Made by a program: the position numbers and the translations under genes. Positions 43,596 to 53,829 of a stretch of 64,000 nucleotides of DNA are shown here, piece by piece; positions within the stretch are counted from its first letter, which is position 1, and every line of letters begins with the position of its first letter. Source of the DNA: Merluccius polli (lineage: Eukaryota > Chordata > Actinopteri > Gadiformes > Merlucciidae); NCBI GenBank assembly GCA_030340625.1, contig JAOPHQ010004855.1, forward strand, positions 124,001-188,000, given 5' to 3'. The notes beneath the pieces were generated by a model. The model had not been told where the DNA came from. It saw nothing but the letters and a program-made list of their open reading frames with translations, and ran no database searches.

Positions 43596-44457
43596 CAGCC
43601 ATTCTCAACCTTGGGGTCCCGACCCCAATTGGGGTCGCGAGATGATTTCTGGGGGTCGCCAAATCATTTTGGAAAAAATATAAATGCACAAAATTAATAT
43701 TAAATTACATAATTTCAGACAGGGAGATGTTTTACCGTATTTTCCGCACTATAAGGCGCACTTAAAAGCCTTTAATTTTCTCAAAAAACGACAGTGCGCA
43801 TTATAATCCGGAGCGCTTTATATATGGATTAATTCTGGTTGTTATGCCTACCGGAGTCAGGAGCATCGCAGAGTAATACATGTGCTTCACCATAATATTA
43901 CAGTGTGTGTATAAAGACCCCAAAATGGCACCTGTCAAGAGACACGCTTACGATGCGGACTTCAAACTGAATACGCTAACGTTTGATTTAGCGATATCAG
44001 ACTGTGTTTTTTTTACGTGTTACAACTGAACAAGGTTGGGAGTTATTGTGAATACGCTAATGTTTGATTTAGCGATATCAGACTGTGTTTTTTTACGTGT
44101 TACAACTGAACAAGGTTGGGAGTTATTGTGAGTACGCTCATTAACATTTTAACAATGTTGAGAGTTATTGTGTGAACGTGTTTAATAAAGTTTGAGTGAT
44201 TGACTTATCTGACTGTTTTGTTTCGCTTAATGCGCCTTATAATCCAGTGCGCCCTATAGTGCGGAAAATACGGTAGTTGTTGTCTGCTTCATTATTTGTC
44301 CAAAATGTGTCATATCAACTGAGTTTGTAACGGGAGTGGTTTGGACCCAATAGCAGCACAAAGACAGGTGGGTCTCGTTAGTAACAAACTGCGCTTTATC
44401 AAAAGTGTGTTCACATGGGGGTGGGGGGTCGCGACTCAAAAAGGTTGAGAACCACTG
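43596..44457. mobile_element. hAT element (CAGTGGTTCTCAACC type) inside P-like element 2
   Basis: Ends CAGCCATTCTCAACCTTGGG and AAAGGTTGAGAACCACTG, flanked by the exact 8-bp duplication CTGTAAGG (43588-43595 and 44458-44465). GGGGTCGC-type sub-terminal motifs occur at both ends. It contains a Tc1/mariner-type element at 43735-44273. Confidence 0.92.
43735..44273 (+). mobile_element. TA-flanked element (pogo/Tc1-mariner type) with a short ORF remnant
   Basis: Long inverted ends CCGTATTTTCCGCACTATAA ... GCGGAAAATACGG with TA on both sides (43733-43734, 44274-44275). A frame at 43926 starts MAPVKRHAYDADFKLNTLT, the N-terminal HTH of pogo/CENP-B-like transposases, but stops after about 35 codons. 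A ~80-bp unit containing GTTTGATTTAGCGATATCAG is tandemly duplicated at about 43970-44130. Confidence 0.8.
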
Positions 44458-44468
44458 CTGTAAGGGAC

Positions 44469-44830
44469 CAACAGACACCACACTGGACAGTAGGTGCTCT
44501 TTGTTCACCACATCTTGTGGAACGGTGATGGTCTGACCACGGACAAGGGTGCTCTTCAAGTTACATTACCAGATGTGGGACATCTGCCATGAAATAGAGC
44601 CGCCGGTGTGGCTCTATGGGATGTGGAATCCAGGGTTTATCACACGTCACCCCAAAAGCTCGCAACATTGCTCTATTGGGGCTCCCCATGTCACTTGTGA
44701 CGTTAATGACATGAAGCCCTACAGATGCTGCTGCCTCCACTATAGCAGTGATGATGGGCTGGTAGACGGCACCATTGGTGGAATTACTGCTGTAGTGGTA
44801 TGCCACAACTTGCTTCCACCTTGTTGTTAA
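44469..44830 (-). pseudogene. P-like transposase 2: second catalytic segment
   Basis: From about 44830: RWKQVVAYHYSSNSTNGAVY, then VEAAASVGLHVINVTSDMGS (second catalytic Asp in TSDMG), then RRLYFMADVPHLVM. After a short frame change it continues LKSTLVRGQTITVPQDVVNK and LLSSVVSVGPLQ, where the hAT at 43596-44457 begins. The order and motifs match P/THAP9 transposases well and differ from the plus-strand P-like gene at 11.3-18.7 kb, which lacks this region entirely. Confidence 0.83.
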
Positions 44831-45335
44831 TAATGTATAATGTATAGTGTCAATAGTGTATGGTCGATAATGTCTACTTCAACTGTCTGTAATGTTTACC
44901 TTTATTTTTGGGATTTACATTAACATTGCTACTGTTAATAATACTGTACATAGATATGTTTTCTGTATTTATTGTATGCAGTTTTTAATTATTTTCTCGT
45001 ATTTTAATGTGTCATCTTTTTTTTTTGTTTCTTCTACTCTCCTGTACTTTCTGCTGTGGCAGCCACATTTCCTGTCTGGGATTGATAAAGTCTCATGCCA
45101 ATTCCTCAGCCATTGTCCCTGTCAGACACCGATGTCCTCCTTCACTGACCTAACTATGATAAACATATAGCAACTAACTAACCATGTTTCACACCACGTG
45201 ACTGTCCTTGCAGGCGGGTAAATTCAGCCTCATTCCAACCATCAACAACTCAGTGACTGTGATGGGGTCCATAGGGATCGTGAGTATTTGGAATTTATGA
45301 TTTAATAATAATAATAATAATAACTACTATAATTA

Positions 45336-45691
45336 CTCCAGCCAGCATGAAGACACAAGTGTGAGTTGCTCTGCCATTGTGGCCAGGCAGTGTAACATTG
45401 CCAAACAGCTTTCCTGTCCCCATATGCAGCTCTACGCTTAGGGTGATGGCCATCTCATCCAAGGTTAGCACACTTCTCCGTTTGGCTCATGCTACCAGCC
45501 TTTAGCTGCAGCATGTCAAAAACCTCTCCCAACACTCCTGACTTAAGTTTTACATGCTGCATTCTTCTTTGGACAGTGCGGATGTCTGGCAGAGGGATCT
45601 TCATGTTTTGCAGGGTTTTGTATCCTGTTGTGCCTGCTGTAAATCGAATTTGAATTGCCTTTTTGATGGTCTCATTGCCCCACCGAATCAC
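45336..45691 (-). pseudogene. P-like transposase 2: helix-turn-helix and first catalytic segment
   Basis: Reading from 45691: WGNETIKKAIQIRFTAGTTG then YKTLQNMKIPLPDIRTVQRR, the conserved HTH that follows the THAP domain in P/THAP9 transposases, ending near GEVFDMLQLKAGSM. After a frame change near 45460 comes LDEMAITLSVELHMGTGKLF then NVTLPGHNGRATHT and FMLAG. LDEMAI holds the first catalytic Asp of the RNase H-like fold. An intact protein cannot be made because of the frame break. Confidence 0.8.
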
Positions 45692-46111
45692 CCCTTCAGC
45701 TCTAACATAAATTGCAAGTGTGAATAGTTGCTTGTAGAGTTAGATTTTGACTGATCATATTCAAGCATAATTAGTGGTTGTTTGATAGATCTGATACATG
45801 GCTCCATCTTAAAATCTCCATGGTTCTGATCCATGTCCTACAAAAATAACTAAATGTCCTTTAGTCTCCTACATGTCCTTTTAAAATAACTAAACTTGGT
45901 AATAAAGATAAAACGTACTTTGGAAAAGCTGACATTTCACAAAACAGGTAAGTGCTAAGAGTGCAATAATAATAGTCCAATAATAGTAAAAATTAAATGG
46001 TATTGGTAACTTGTTTATCTAAGTGCAAATACAGAACAACCAACCTTGTAAAGTTAGCATCACTCACGTAAGTAACCTAGCCAAGCTAACACGAACGTTT
46101 CCCTCCAAAGG

Positions 46112-46144
<33 letters not shown>

Positions 46145-46317
46145 GCGCAAAAACGGTTAAAAAACGTGTTTTATTTTGATATTTACCATGACAAGACAAT
46201 GACCGCTATGGCAGCTTGCGGTTTGTTTGGAACTATTGAGGCTTACATGAACCACGTGACAGCCCTGGCGGCGACATCAAAGCGTGTCGTAACTCTGTTT
46301 ACTCTATAGCTCTGGGA

Positions 46318-47043
46318 TTTCCGAGTAACGAACCGGAAGTTGCAAATAGAACGCCCCCGAGGTCGGAAATACGACCCCGGGTTTTTGCGTTCTATTTGGC
46401 ACACAACAAGACGAGTCGGAGAAAAGATGGATGCCTCCAGGAAAGTCGCTCTTGTGCTAGCTCTTAACGGTTACAGAGAGCTACAATCCCAGTTTGCGGT
46501 TCATCTGCTGAAATTACCCAAGATTTCACAATGTGCTTGGTTGCAATAGGCAGTTTGGACGTTTCGTAATGTTTATAGTGATTATCTCGTTTACGGTGCA
46601 CCCACCGCGGATTTCACATGTTCATTACATATTACACAATCGTATTTCCCAGTTTGATATCTGAATATTCCGTTTTGATAACGTTAGGCTACTGCTCTGC
46701 TTTCTGCTCAAGAATCGGCATTGTTGTCATAGCAACATGGAGCGTCTCTAGCCAATTTCAGCTGCACAAGCTACAAAATAGGCGGTATTTAACACATAAT
46801 AAGACTGTAACAACATGCCTATAGGTAACAGTATACAGTGCTATGTGTACGACTTCTTCATTTGGTTACAACAAAAACACAAGTGCTTAAAATAGTAGAA
46901 AACCACAATGTTTACTTACGTGTGATGCTCGGAGTAGCCATCTTTTTTACTGAACTCAGGGTCCTCTGAGTTCAGACAAGTTGACGAGTCGTATACGACC
47001 TCGGGGGCGTTCTATTTGCAACTATCGGTTCGTAACTCGGAAA
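46318..47043. repeat. Secondary inverted repeat in the compound element
   Basis: CGAGTAACGAACCGGAAGTT followed by GCAAATAGAACGCCCCCGAGGTCG-class sequence at 46321-46380 is mirrored at about 46988-47042. The interior contains two ATG-starting short frames in opposite directions; MDASRKVALVLALNGYREL at 46426 is not recognised. Confidence 0.75.
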
Positions 47044-47191
47044 TCCGACTCGCAGATCGAGTCGGGTGGACAAATAGAACGCACCATGATTATGCGCCAT
47101 TGAACGGAGAGTTTCAGTCTCATCCAAAGAGTATTACTTCTCAGTGTGTGTTCTTAAGAAGGCCCTAACTCGGACGCTACAGTAGTCTGGC

Positions 47192-47636
47192 TGTAGCCTA
47201 AGCACGGCGACCAAGCGTTGATAAATACAGCGTGTCCTCCCGTGTTTCAGCCGAGTCATATACTGCGGGGCTATTGAAAAAAAATGCGTGTGTGTGTGCG
47301 TACGGCGGGTTTTAACACACCACTGTGGACTTGTAGCATATTTGCTGACTGGTGTAAAAGTGTATAAACAAATGGTCCATTTGAGATTCAAAACCTAGTA
47401 GTGTGACTGTAGCCTAAGCACGACGACCAAGCTCTGATAAAAACAGCGTGTCCTCCCGTGTTTCAGCCGAGTAGATATACTGCGGGGCTATTGGGGAAAA
47501 AAAACAACCGTGTGTGTGTGTGTGTGTGTGTGCGCGTGTGTACGGTGGGTTTTAACACACCACTGTGGACCTGTAGTGTATTTGCTGACTGGTGTAAAAG
47601 TGTATAAACAAATGATCCATTTGAGATTCAAAACGG
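47192..47636 (+). repeat. ~205-230-bp tandem repeat, right half (two units)
   Basis: Two direct copies of the unit seen at 33305-33718, each beginning TGTAGCCTAAGCACG and ending GATTCAAAAC. The second copy has a longer (GT)n. Confidence 0.9.
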
Positions 47637-47866
47637 CGAATCTTACCAGAAGCAGTTCCCGTGTACCGCCGCCATCTTAAATCACTGTTTTCCCGTGTAC
47701 CGTGATCAACGGGGAAGAGCAGATCGGCGGTGACCAATAGGAGTCCTCTTGTATCCGCCGTCCAATCAGACGAGGGATATCTGTAGGGTTTGCCTGACAA
47801 CAGCCCGAGAATATTCGCGCCAGTGAAACTGACCAATAGGAGTCCTCTTGTATTAACTGTCAATAG
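47637..47866. other. Short GC-rich stretch with a duplicated phrase
   Basis: GACCAATAGGAGTCCTCTTG occurs twice (about 47731 and 47831) about 100 bp apart. No gene recognised. Confidence 0.6.
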
Positions 47867-47874
47867 ATTACGTC

Positions 47875-49139
47875 TAGGGATGCACCGATATGAACATTTT
47901 GGCCAATACCGATATCCGATATTAATTTTGCTGTTATGGCCGATAACCGATATTTACCGATATCGATATTTTCTGAGATGATAAAATTTTGTACAGACTG
48001 AAAATCATGCAAACTGAATTTTTGAATGTCTTCCTTTATTTTCAGAACATATTTTACTTCCAAGTAACAAGGTTACAGGGCTACCATAAAACATAAGTAC
48101 CATAAACTTCTAATAATAGTAATAATAATAATTGATTTGCTTAAATCACTGAAAGCACCCTGCCTTGGGGACCTGCGTCTATTAGCGACAGGCGTTTAAT
48201 TAATTTACCACAAAATTCTTGCTCACCAAATATGGGAAATACTATTGTTTATTTAAAGCAGTATCAATCTTATTTGTAAAAAAAATAAAAATCATTAGGA
48301 TATCAAACAACATATGAATTACTAATCATTCACTTAATCTAGCTCTGAGAGACAGCGCATCTCGGCCAACCTCGTGCGTAGAGAGAGCGAGAGAGCCGCA
48401 TGTCTCGCAGGTCGTACTTTTTTCTCGGTGTTGCCGCCGCCATGACGCTCGAACATGAACGTCGTTTTACGGCAGCGGAAGATTTACGACAGCCAGCATA
48501 CAGACAGTAAACAGCATAGACATAATATATGTATATATATGTCGTATACAGGTATATGTCTATGGTAAACAGACAGTGAGCAACGGACTTCACATGATAT
48601 TATTCACAACTCGGATTAATTTAATGAAACCCATTGATTCTTTTGATCGGTGGACCCTTACAGACTTAAGGAATATAAACAATGCAGGAACGGACACACA
48701 CCGTACGGACTTTATGATCGCTTCAAAAGTTGGAAGTCAGCCCTTTTCCCTGTCTCTCTTGTTTACCATGCTACCGGTAAGTCTGGATGAATTATGCGTT
48801 GGTGTTCATAGTTTGTGTTAAATTAACTGAATGACTGAGCTGTGGAGAATCTAACTGATCTAACGGTTATTATGTGCATTATGTCCATATTGACAGACGT
48901 TTAAACGGTTACCGTATCTTTGTGTAGGTGATCTAAACGGCTTGTTCAAGCGGGCGACCCGGTGGGTTTAAAGAGGTTTTTAATGGGGACCTGCGTCTAT
49001 TAGGGACCTTGCTTTTATTGGAAGTTATATCGGTTGTGGATATCGGCCCAATTTTACTTATCGGACCGATGCCGATATGATAAAAAATGACGAACATCGG
49101 CCGATACCGATATTAATGCCGATATATCGTGCATCCCTA
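47875..49139. mobile_element. hAT element with TAGGGATGCACCGAT ends
   Basis: Starts TAGGGATGCACCGATATGAA and ends TATATCGTGCATCCCTA, flanked by the exact 8-bp duplication ATTACGTC (47867-47874 and 49140-49147). Sub-terminal regions are dense in CCGATATCGGCC-type words. No transposase was recognised in the 1.27-kb interior; an 81-codon frame at 48576 is unassigned. Confidence 0.93.
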
Positions 49140-49147
49140 ATTACGTC

Positions 49148-50194
49148 ATCAACCGTCATTAGATCACGCGCGCACACCCGCGCACGACAGCCCCCCCCAC
49201 GCTGAGGCAGACAGAAACGTTGAGAAAAAAGCGTTTTTCTGCCTCTGCACTGGTCTCACATTTGGGCTTATTCTGACAAAACGGTAGCTCCTATCAGAAA
49301 AAAAACATCATCACTGTAAGGACTTCCTGAATGATTTGGTGTTTCTACAGTGTTTCTACAGTAAATATTTTGGACACATTTGCAAGTTTAAAACAGGGGT
49401 CCGTTCTGCTTCTCTCAGAAAATATTTGTATTGGGGTCAATGAGGAGCAGAGACAGACTGGCCGCACTTAGAGGCTGCTAATTCAAATTCTGTAAGTCTT
49501 TCTGATTTTGTTGAGCACATTGTGAGAGACAGAACAAGTTTGTCTACAAATTTGGAAAAAATCATGTGTGTAGAGTGTAAATTGTGGCCAGGAGCAGCGT
49601 GGAAAGAGAAAAAATCTGGATTTATTTTGGGCTCTCTCCCACTCTAACTGATGATTTCATGCACTCTGACACAAACATTCCTCGCAATACACACCCACTA
49701 TAATCTCATAATTTTTCCACAAATGATCATGGTCATTGATCAGTGATTGATTAAAAACTATATGACCTATCAAAACGTGGAATAATATACCAAATACACA
49801 AGACTTGTGTATACTGTTTAAAGTGTAAATGGAGTCTCTATGTGAAAGTATGCCGGAGCAGCAGACAGCAGTAGGCAGTGCGAAAAGTCTTAGTTTTTTG
49901 ACCTCCTCCCATTCATTCTCTATGGGATATTTTTTGCTGTTTTTCGCGACTTATGTCGCGAAAAAGTTGTATTATTTTAAGAAAAACAATAGCACACCGA
50001 TCACAATGAAGACGCACATTTTGATATATAATTTGTACAACTCAAAGAGTTGTAGGACTAGTAGCGAATCAAAATTAGTCCGGAAGAGGAATAATAATAA
50101 GAAAAAATCCACAGTATAACAGTAGTGCTCGGGGCTTCGCACTGGTCCCTTCAGCTTTAGCTGTAGGAGCCAGTGCTCGGTGCGATTGCCCCGT
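49148..50194. other. Right part of the 18.2-kb block
   Basis: Mostly non-coding. TTTTTCGCGACTTATGTCGC at about 49940 forms a small hairpin, and AGTGCTCGGGGCTTCGCACTGG near 50130-50190 resembles the end of a common fish repeat. No gene recognised. Confidence 0.45.
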
Positions 50195-50262
50195 GGCCCT
50201 AACTACATACAGTAACTACACTACATAACAAATCTACATGATACTATGTAACTACTAGTCTC
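50195..50262 (+). repeat. Minisatellite, continuation
   Basis: Three units of the ATGTAACTACACTACATG-type minisatellite seen at 31760-31985. Confidence 0.8.
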
Positions 50263-50386
50263 GCATAGCCAGACCTATCTTCACACTTAATTTTAGCGCT
50301 GTGTCAGTGCTGGAGAAAGGTCTGGCTCTACTCACCATCATTCTTAGGGAGGGAAAAAACGCTCCGTCTTGTTTGTATTTCTTTAA

Positions 50387-51337
50387 AGGGACACTAAGTA
50401 GTTTTTTCCCCCATCTAGTGGTCAAATTGTATTTTGCATTCAAACGAATTTATGCTCTCTAGCGTCTCGCGTTTTCGAACTACGGCAAGCGGTATTAGTC
50501 AAGATTCAAGGAGCTATGACCACTTCATCAAGTTTTGTTTCGAATGATGAGGTACGTTCAGTGCTCGAAGTGGAAAAAAATAAGTGCCGGTACGGTACTC
50601 CCTTATTCACATATAAGCGACGTGGGGGGGGGGGGGGGGGGGGGGGCGCGATATTAACCCACCCCGGACCTACGACCGACGGGGGGGGGGGGGGATATTA
50701 ACCCACCCCAGACCTACGACCGACGGGGGGGGGATATTAACCCACCCCGGACCTACGACCGACGGGGGGGGGGGGGGGGGGGGCGCGATCGTAACCCACT
50801 GCGGACCTACGACCGCAGCCTGTGACAAGTGCCGGTACGCAAGAAAAAGTGCCGGTATGCTAAAAGGTAAAATGTAGAAGTGCCGGTACTGTGTACCGGC
50901 TCACTTCGAGCACTGGGTACGTTATTTCAAACAAACTTCAAACTGCATTGAATCATTAGTGTGAGCATGTATGAGTAATTACTCCTCGAGCAAGATAGTG
51001 AATTATGTTCTCATGTTTATATCGTTTTTTAAGTGACAAGCGCGTCTCGCTAAGCTCCTTCTCTGTTCCACAGTCACGCTGGCTCTGAGTGAAAACGCGT
51101 TTAGCCTTACCTGTACCGCGTAGTGCTTTTTGTCCCTCTCGGCAGTTCATAGACCAGAAGGACATGGAAGCCTCCATAGAGCTTGCCCGTCCTATGTAAA
51201 TTCTGATAAGTGATTCTTCGCTCAGGAGGATAAGTGAGATTGTTGACAGAGATAATTGTACACCAATGGGGACTTATTTATGAATGAAGACGTTGATTTG
51301 AGGTAGTAAATTACTAAAAAAACTACTTAGTGTCCCT
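50387..51337. mobile_element. TTAA-flanked inverted-repeat element (piggyBac-like target)
   Basis: Ends AGGGACACTAAGTAGTTTTT and AAAAACTACTTAGTGTCCCT, each bordered by TTAA (50383-50386 and 51338-51341). The duplication of TTAA suggests piggyBac-type insertion, though AGGG is not the usual piggyBac terminus. No transposase; contains the hAT at 50559-50915. Confidence 0.75.
50559..50915. mobile_element. hAT MITE carrying a G-run satellite
   Basis: Ends CAGTGCTCGAAGTG and CACTTCGAGCACTG with an exact 8-bp duplication GGTACGTT (50551-50558 and 50916-50923). Interior: four tandem units in which a run of 9-22 G is followed by ATATTAACCCACCCCGGACC and TACGACCGAC. Paired AAGTGCCGGTAC motifs flank the array. 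Confidence 0.93.
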
Positions 51338-51341
51338 TTAA

Positions 51342-52779
51342 AGGTGTACTTCACCGGTAAACCGTTTTTACTTGCTCCTTTTGAAATATGATAGGTCACT
51401 CCTAGTTGCATATGCATGCTGCACGTGAAAAACGTTCTTCTACCCCCATTGCATGCATTAGTTAATGTAAGAACATAGACGGACGAGGAAGTCAGAAAAG
51501 AGGAAGTAAGAAAAAGCCTAACAGTCTGACGTATGAATGTGTATGAATATTCATGACCTCGCCTACCTTGGCTTGAGACCGCCCTCAGGAAAACAGTATA
51601 CGACAAATCACCATGACGTCACAACAACAATATACGTTCTTCCGGGTGGCAAAAGACGAAGCGTTCTCCGATGGCAGAACTAGTAAACCCCTCCATATAA
51701 TTTGACCAGGGCAAAGCGATCGAGAAAACAGTACATGGCTTGAATGAATGATTTTCTTCTTGCGGGGTGCTACGTGACGTCTCATTAATTCATACGGGTA
51801 TGGGAAGTCCCTAAAACCTGATTCCCTAAAACCGTTGCGACGATCGACCACCAGCTCACTGTCTCTAAGTAAAACAATACACTTTTCCACCTAAGGTTTC
51901 TGTTAAAAAATAGCATTTTTTTCACCAAAACCGTCTCACAGGGCATTCATTAATACTAGAGACCATTGCAAAATTAATGAAAAAACAATGCAATGAGACC
52001 TTTAACCAATCACAATCGTCTTGGCCGGTGCTAAGCCCAGGATACAGCAACGGTGGCAGATGGCGGAAGGGGGACGAGTATAAAGTATAAGTCACCCAGA
52101 GCCTGCCATTGGGCGACTATTACAGCCGCCCAATGGGTGGTCTTTGTTATCGTTAACTTTATGACAAGTTCCGCCCGCTGTGAGGGACATGAATCACAAG
52201 CTAATAAACTAGCTAGCTAGCTTATTGGGCGGGACTTGGTTTACTTCACGATGGCAGCCGCCGTGAGTAACATAACTGCTAGTGAGGAGGACATTGTTTC
52301 TGATTTATTATCTACGCCATTTTCTAGGTTAACTTTTAATAAACATGTGTGATGATGCGATCATTTGTCAGGAGGATTTGCATTTTGCTTAACAGCTGTT
52401 TTTAGTTTTGGTGATAACTCTCACTCTCTCCGTGCTGTTTGCTCGCATTGCTCAGGCTGGACTAGACCTTTTTCACAGAAGGAGAAACACAGGTGTAGCT
52501 CATCACATTAACTATGGGTCTGGGCCATTTAGGTATGACAGTGCACCAGTACAGACACAACTAGTCCAGTCAATATACACTGACCATGCTGGTGCTGCGA
52601 CAAACTGAACTAATGTTAAAACGACAGGAACAGGGAGTGACTTTACCCTGCTACTGACCACCTGTGAAAAGGGTCCAGTACTATACAGAAGACTCAGTAA
52701 GCTAAACTGGTGGTTTGCTTTTTTTTGAAGGGGGGGTCAGAGGGCCAAGGTTTAAGAGGTTTAAATCACGGTTCGCTAC
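51342..52779. other. Repeat-derived sequence, mostly unassigned
   Basis: Begins AAAGGTGTACTTCACCGGTA directly after a TTAA, and GAGACCTTTAACC occurs near 51998; these may be ends of TTAA-type elements but do not pair convincingly. At 52251 ATG starts MAAAVSNITASEEDIVSDLL, a 33-codon frame reminiscent of a transposase N terminus, then stops. Nothing else recognised. Confidence 0.35.
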
Positions 52780-52815
52780 TGATGTAACTACACTACATGC
52801 CACTGTCATGTAACT
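52780..52815 (+). repeat. Minisatellite, last fragment
   Basis: ATGTAACTACACTACATGCC followed by ACTGTCATGTAACT, again the 31.8-kb minisatellite unit. Confidence 0.7.
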
Positions 52816-53300
52816 CAGCAGCATGGTAAAAGAGTGAAAGTTGATGACGATTCAGGGAGCCCTGAGAGGGAGAGGGCAATTAAATCATATCTGATTTATC
52901 AGTAAGTCATGAAAATGTTCTGCACCCCCCTCCCTAAAATGGTTTCCAAAAATGCTTAACGCAGATTGCTTATGGCCTACTGTCTAGTTTCCAGCTGCAC
53001 AGAAGTAGGAAAGACTTCTTCCTGAAAGCTTCAGGAAGGCAATTCATTTTGGCTACCCGTCATTGAACTTTTTTTTCTAAGTCTGTCTGGTTGAAAACAT
53101 ATTCTAATATAGACATCCAATGTATTAAATTAAAGCTCATGGCCTACTGATTAAAGTGGTGTGATGAGAGTGCAGCCTATACGCTTTTATTTATTATAGT
53201 TCTTAAAGGGGCTATAGACGATATATTTAGCCACAAGATGTCGCACTAGAGCAGCAGCATCTCAAACTACAACAATTGGGAGTGTTCTTTACCTTCTTAA
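52816..53300. other. Unassigned sequence
   Basis: No gene recognised; two TTAAAGG phrases (about 53202 and 53299) resemble starts of fish TTAA-type repeats. Confidence 0.4.
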
Positions 53301-53829
53301 AGGACAATTCCGGCGCAAAATGAGACCATATGATCATAACACATGTCCACCGAGTTGGACCGTTCTCTGGGATCAGTTTTCATTCTAGTCGAATGTAACC
53401 AAAGTTATCGAAAACCACTAATTAGCTTATCACTAGCTGTGGGGGCAGGATATTCATGTAAAATAAATCGCAATTCTATACCACTAACAAGGCTCAAAAT
53501 CTCACCACACTTCCACGGTAGCATAATGAGGGTCCCTTCATGTAAAACGAAGCATTGAGAACTTTGTAAGTGTACAGAGAGTTTATTAAAAAGAAAGTTT
53601 AGAAAGCCAGTGCCTTCACGAAAACAAGCGGGCGCCATCTTTGGAAAACAGTCACGACCAGTCGAGCGACGAACGCAGCCGGGAAAAGCACAAACACAAA
53701 CCATTTTCTTCTCTTCTCTATGCACACGCACTGTTCGCACTTCGCACACATTCTACTAGATTGCACACCTTCTGATTCATTGACATCTCATGTGTACGCC
53801 TCTCTCCTAAATTCCATGTACTTCAACAT

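Larger units (their letters stand above)
42729..46296 (-). mobile_element. P-element-like transposon 2 (body)
   Basis: Begins AGTTACGACACTTCC and CAATAGTTCCAAACAA (42729-42820), mirrored by TTGGAACTATTG at about 46230 and GTGTCGTAACTCTGTTT at 46285-46301. The inverted homology continues outward into the GCTATAGAGTAAAC block beyond the unit dimer. The minus strand encodes pieces of a P/THAP9-type transposase; no THAP finger and no C-terminal domain were found, so it is defective. It contains a hAT (43596-44457) and (TAA)n at 43268-43299 and (ATT)n at 46111-46143. Confidence 0.75.
33842..47086 (-). mobile_element. 13.2-kb compound P-like element with long inverted ends
   Basis: The left end TGGTGCGTTCTATTT continues to CTCGATCTGCGAGTCGGA (about 33880-33900) and is mirrored at 47035-47086; the next-inner block CCCAGAGCTATAGAGTAAAC at 33904 is mirrored at about 46297-46316. 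A 3-bp TGA flanks both ends (33839-33841, 47087-47089). It sits inside the 205-bp tandem repeat, so its insertion is independently supported. Contents: a tandem unit pair (33925-42728), a P-type transposase on the minus strand (43309-45691), and a secondary inverted repeat at 46318-47043. The 3-bp duplication is not typical of P elements; the outer ends might belong to a different, capturing element. Confidence 0.65.
31986..50194. mobile_element. ~18.2-kb insertion block splitting the minisatellite
   Basis: The minisatellite stops at about 31985 and resumes at about 50195. The block begins near AGAAAATTCCCTCGGGGGAA and ends near GCTCGGTGCGATTGCCCCGTGGCCC; AGGGCCACGGG occurs near both ends in inverted orientation, but I cannot prove that these are true termini. 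It contains all the elements listed at 32.3-49.2 kb. I cannot assign the outer element to a superfamily. Confidence 0.5.

Noticed and set aside
46340..46549. 69-codon frame with MDASRKVALVLALNGYREL
   Set aside because: It sits in the inverted-repeat part of the compound element and has no recognisable family; not called as a gene.
51338..52005. Possible second TTAA-type element between AAAGGTGTACTTC and GAGACCTTT
   Set aside because: The two putative ends do not match each other as inverted repeats beyond AAAGGT, so no element is claimed.
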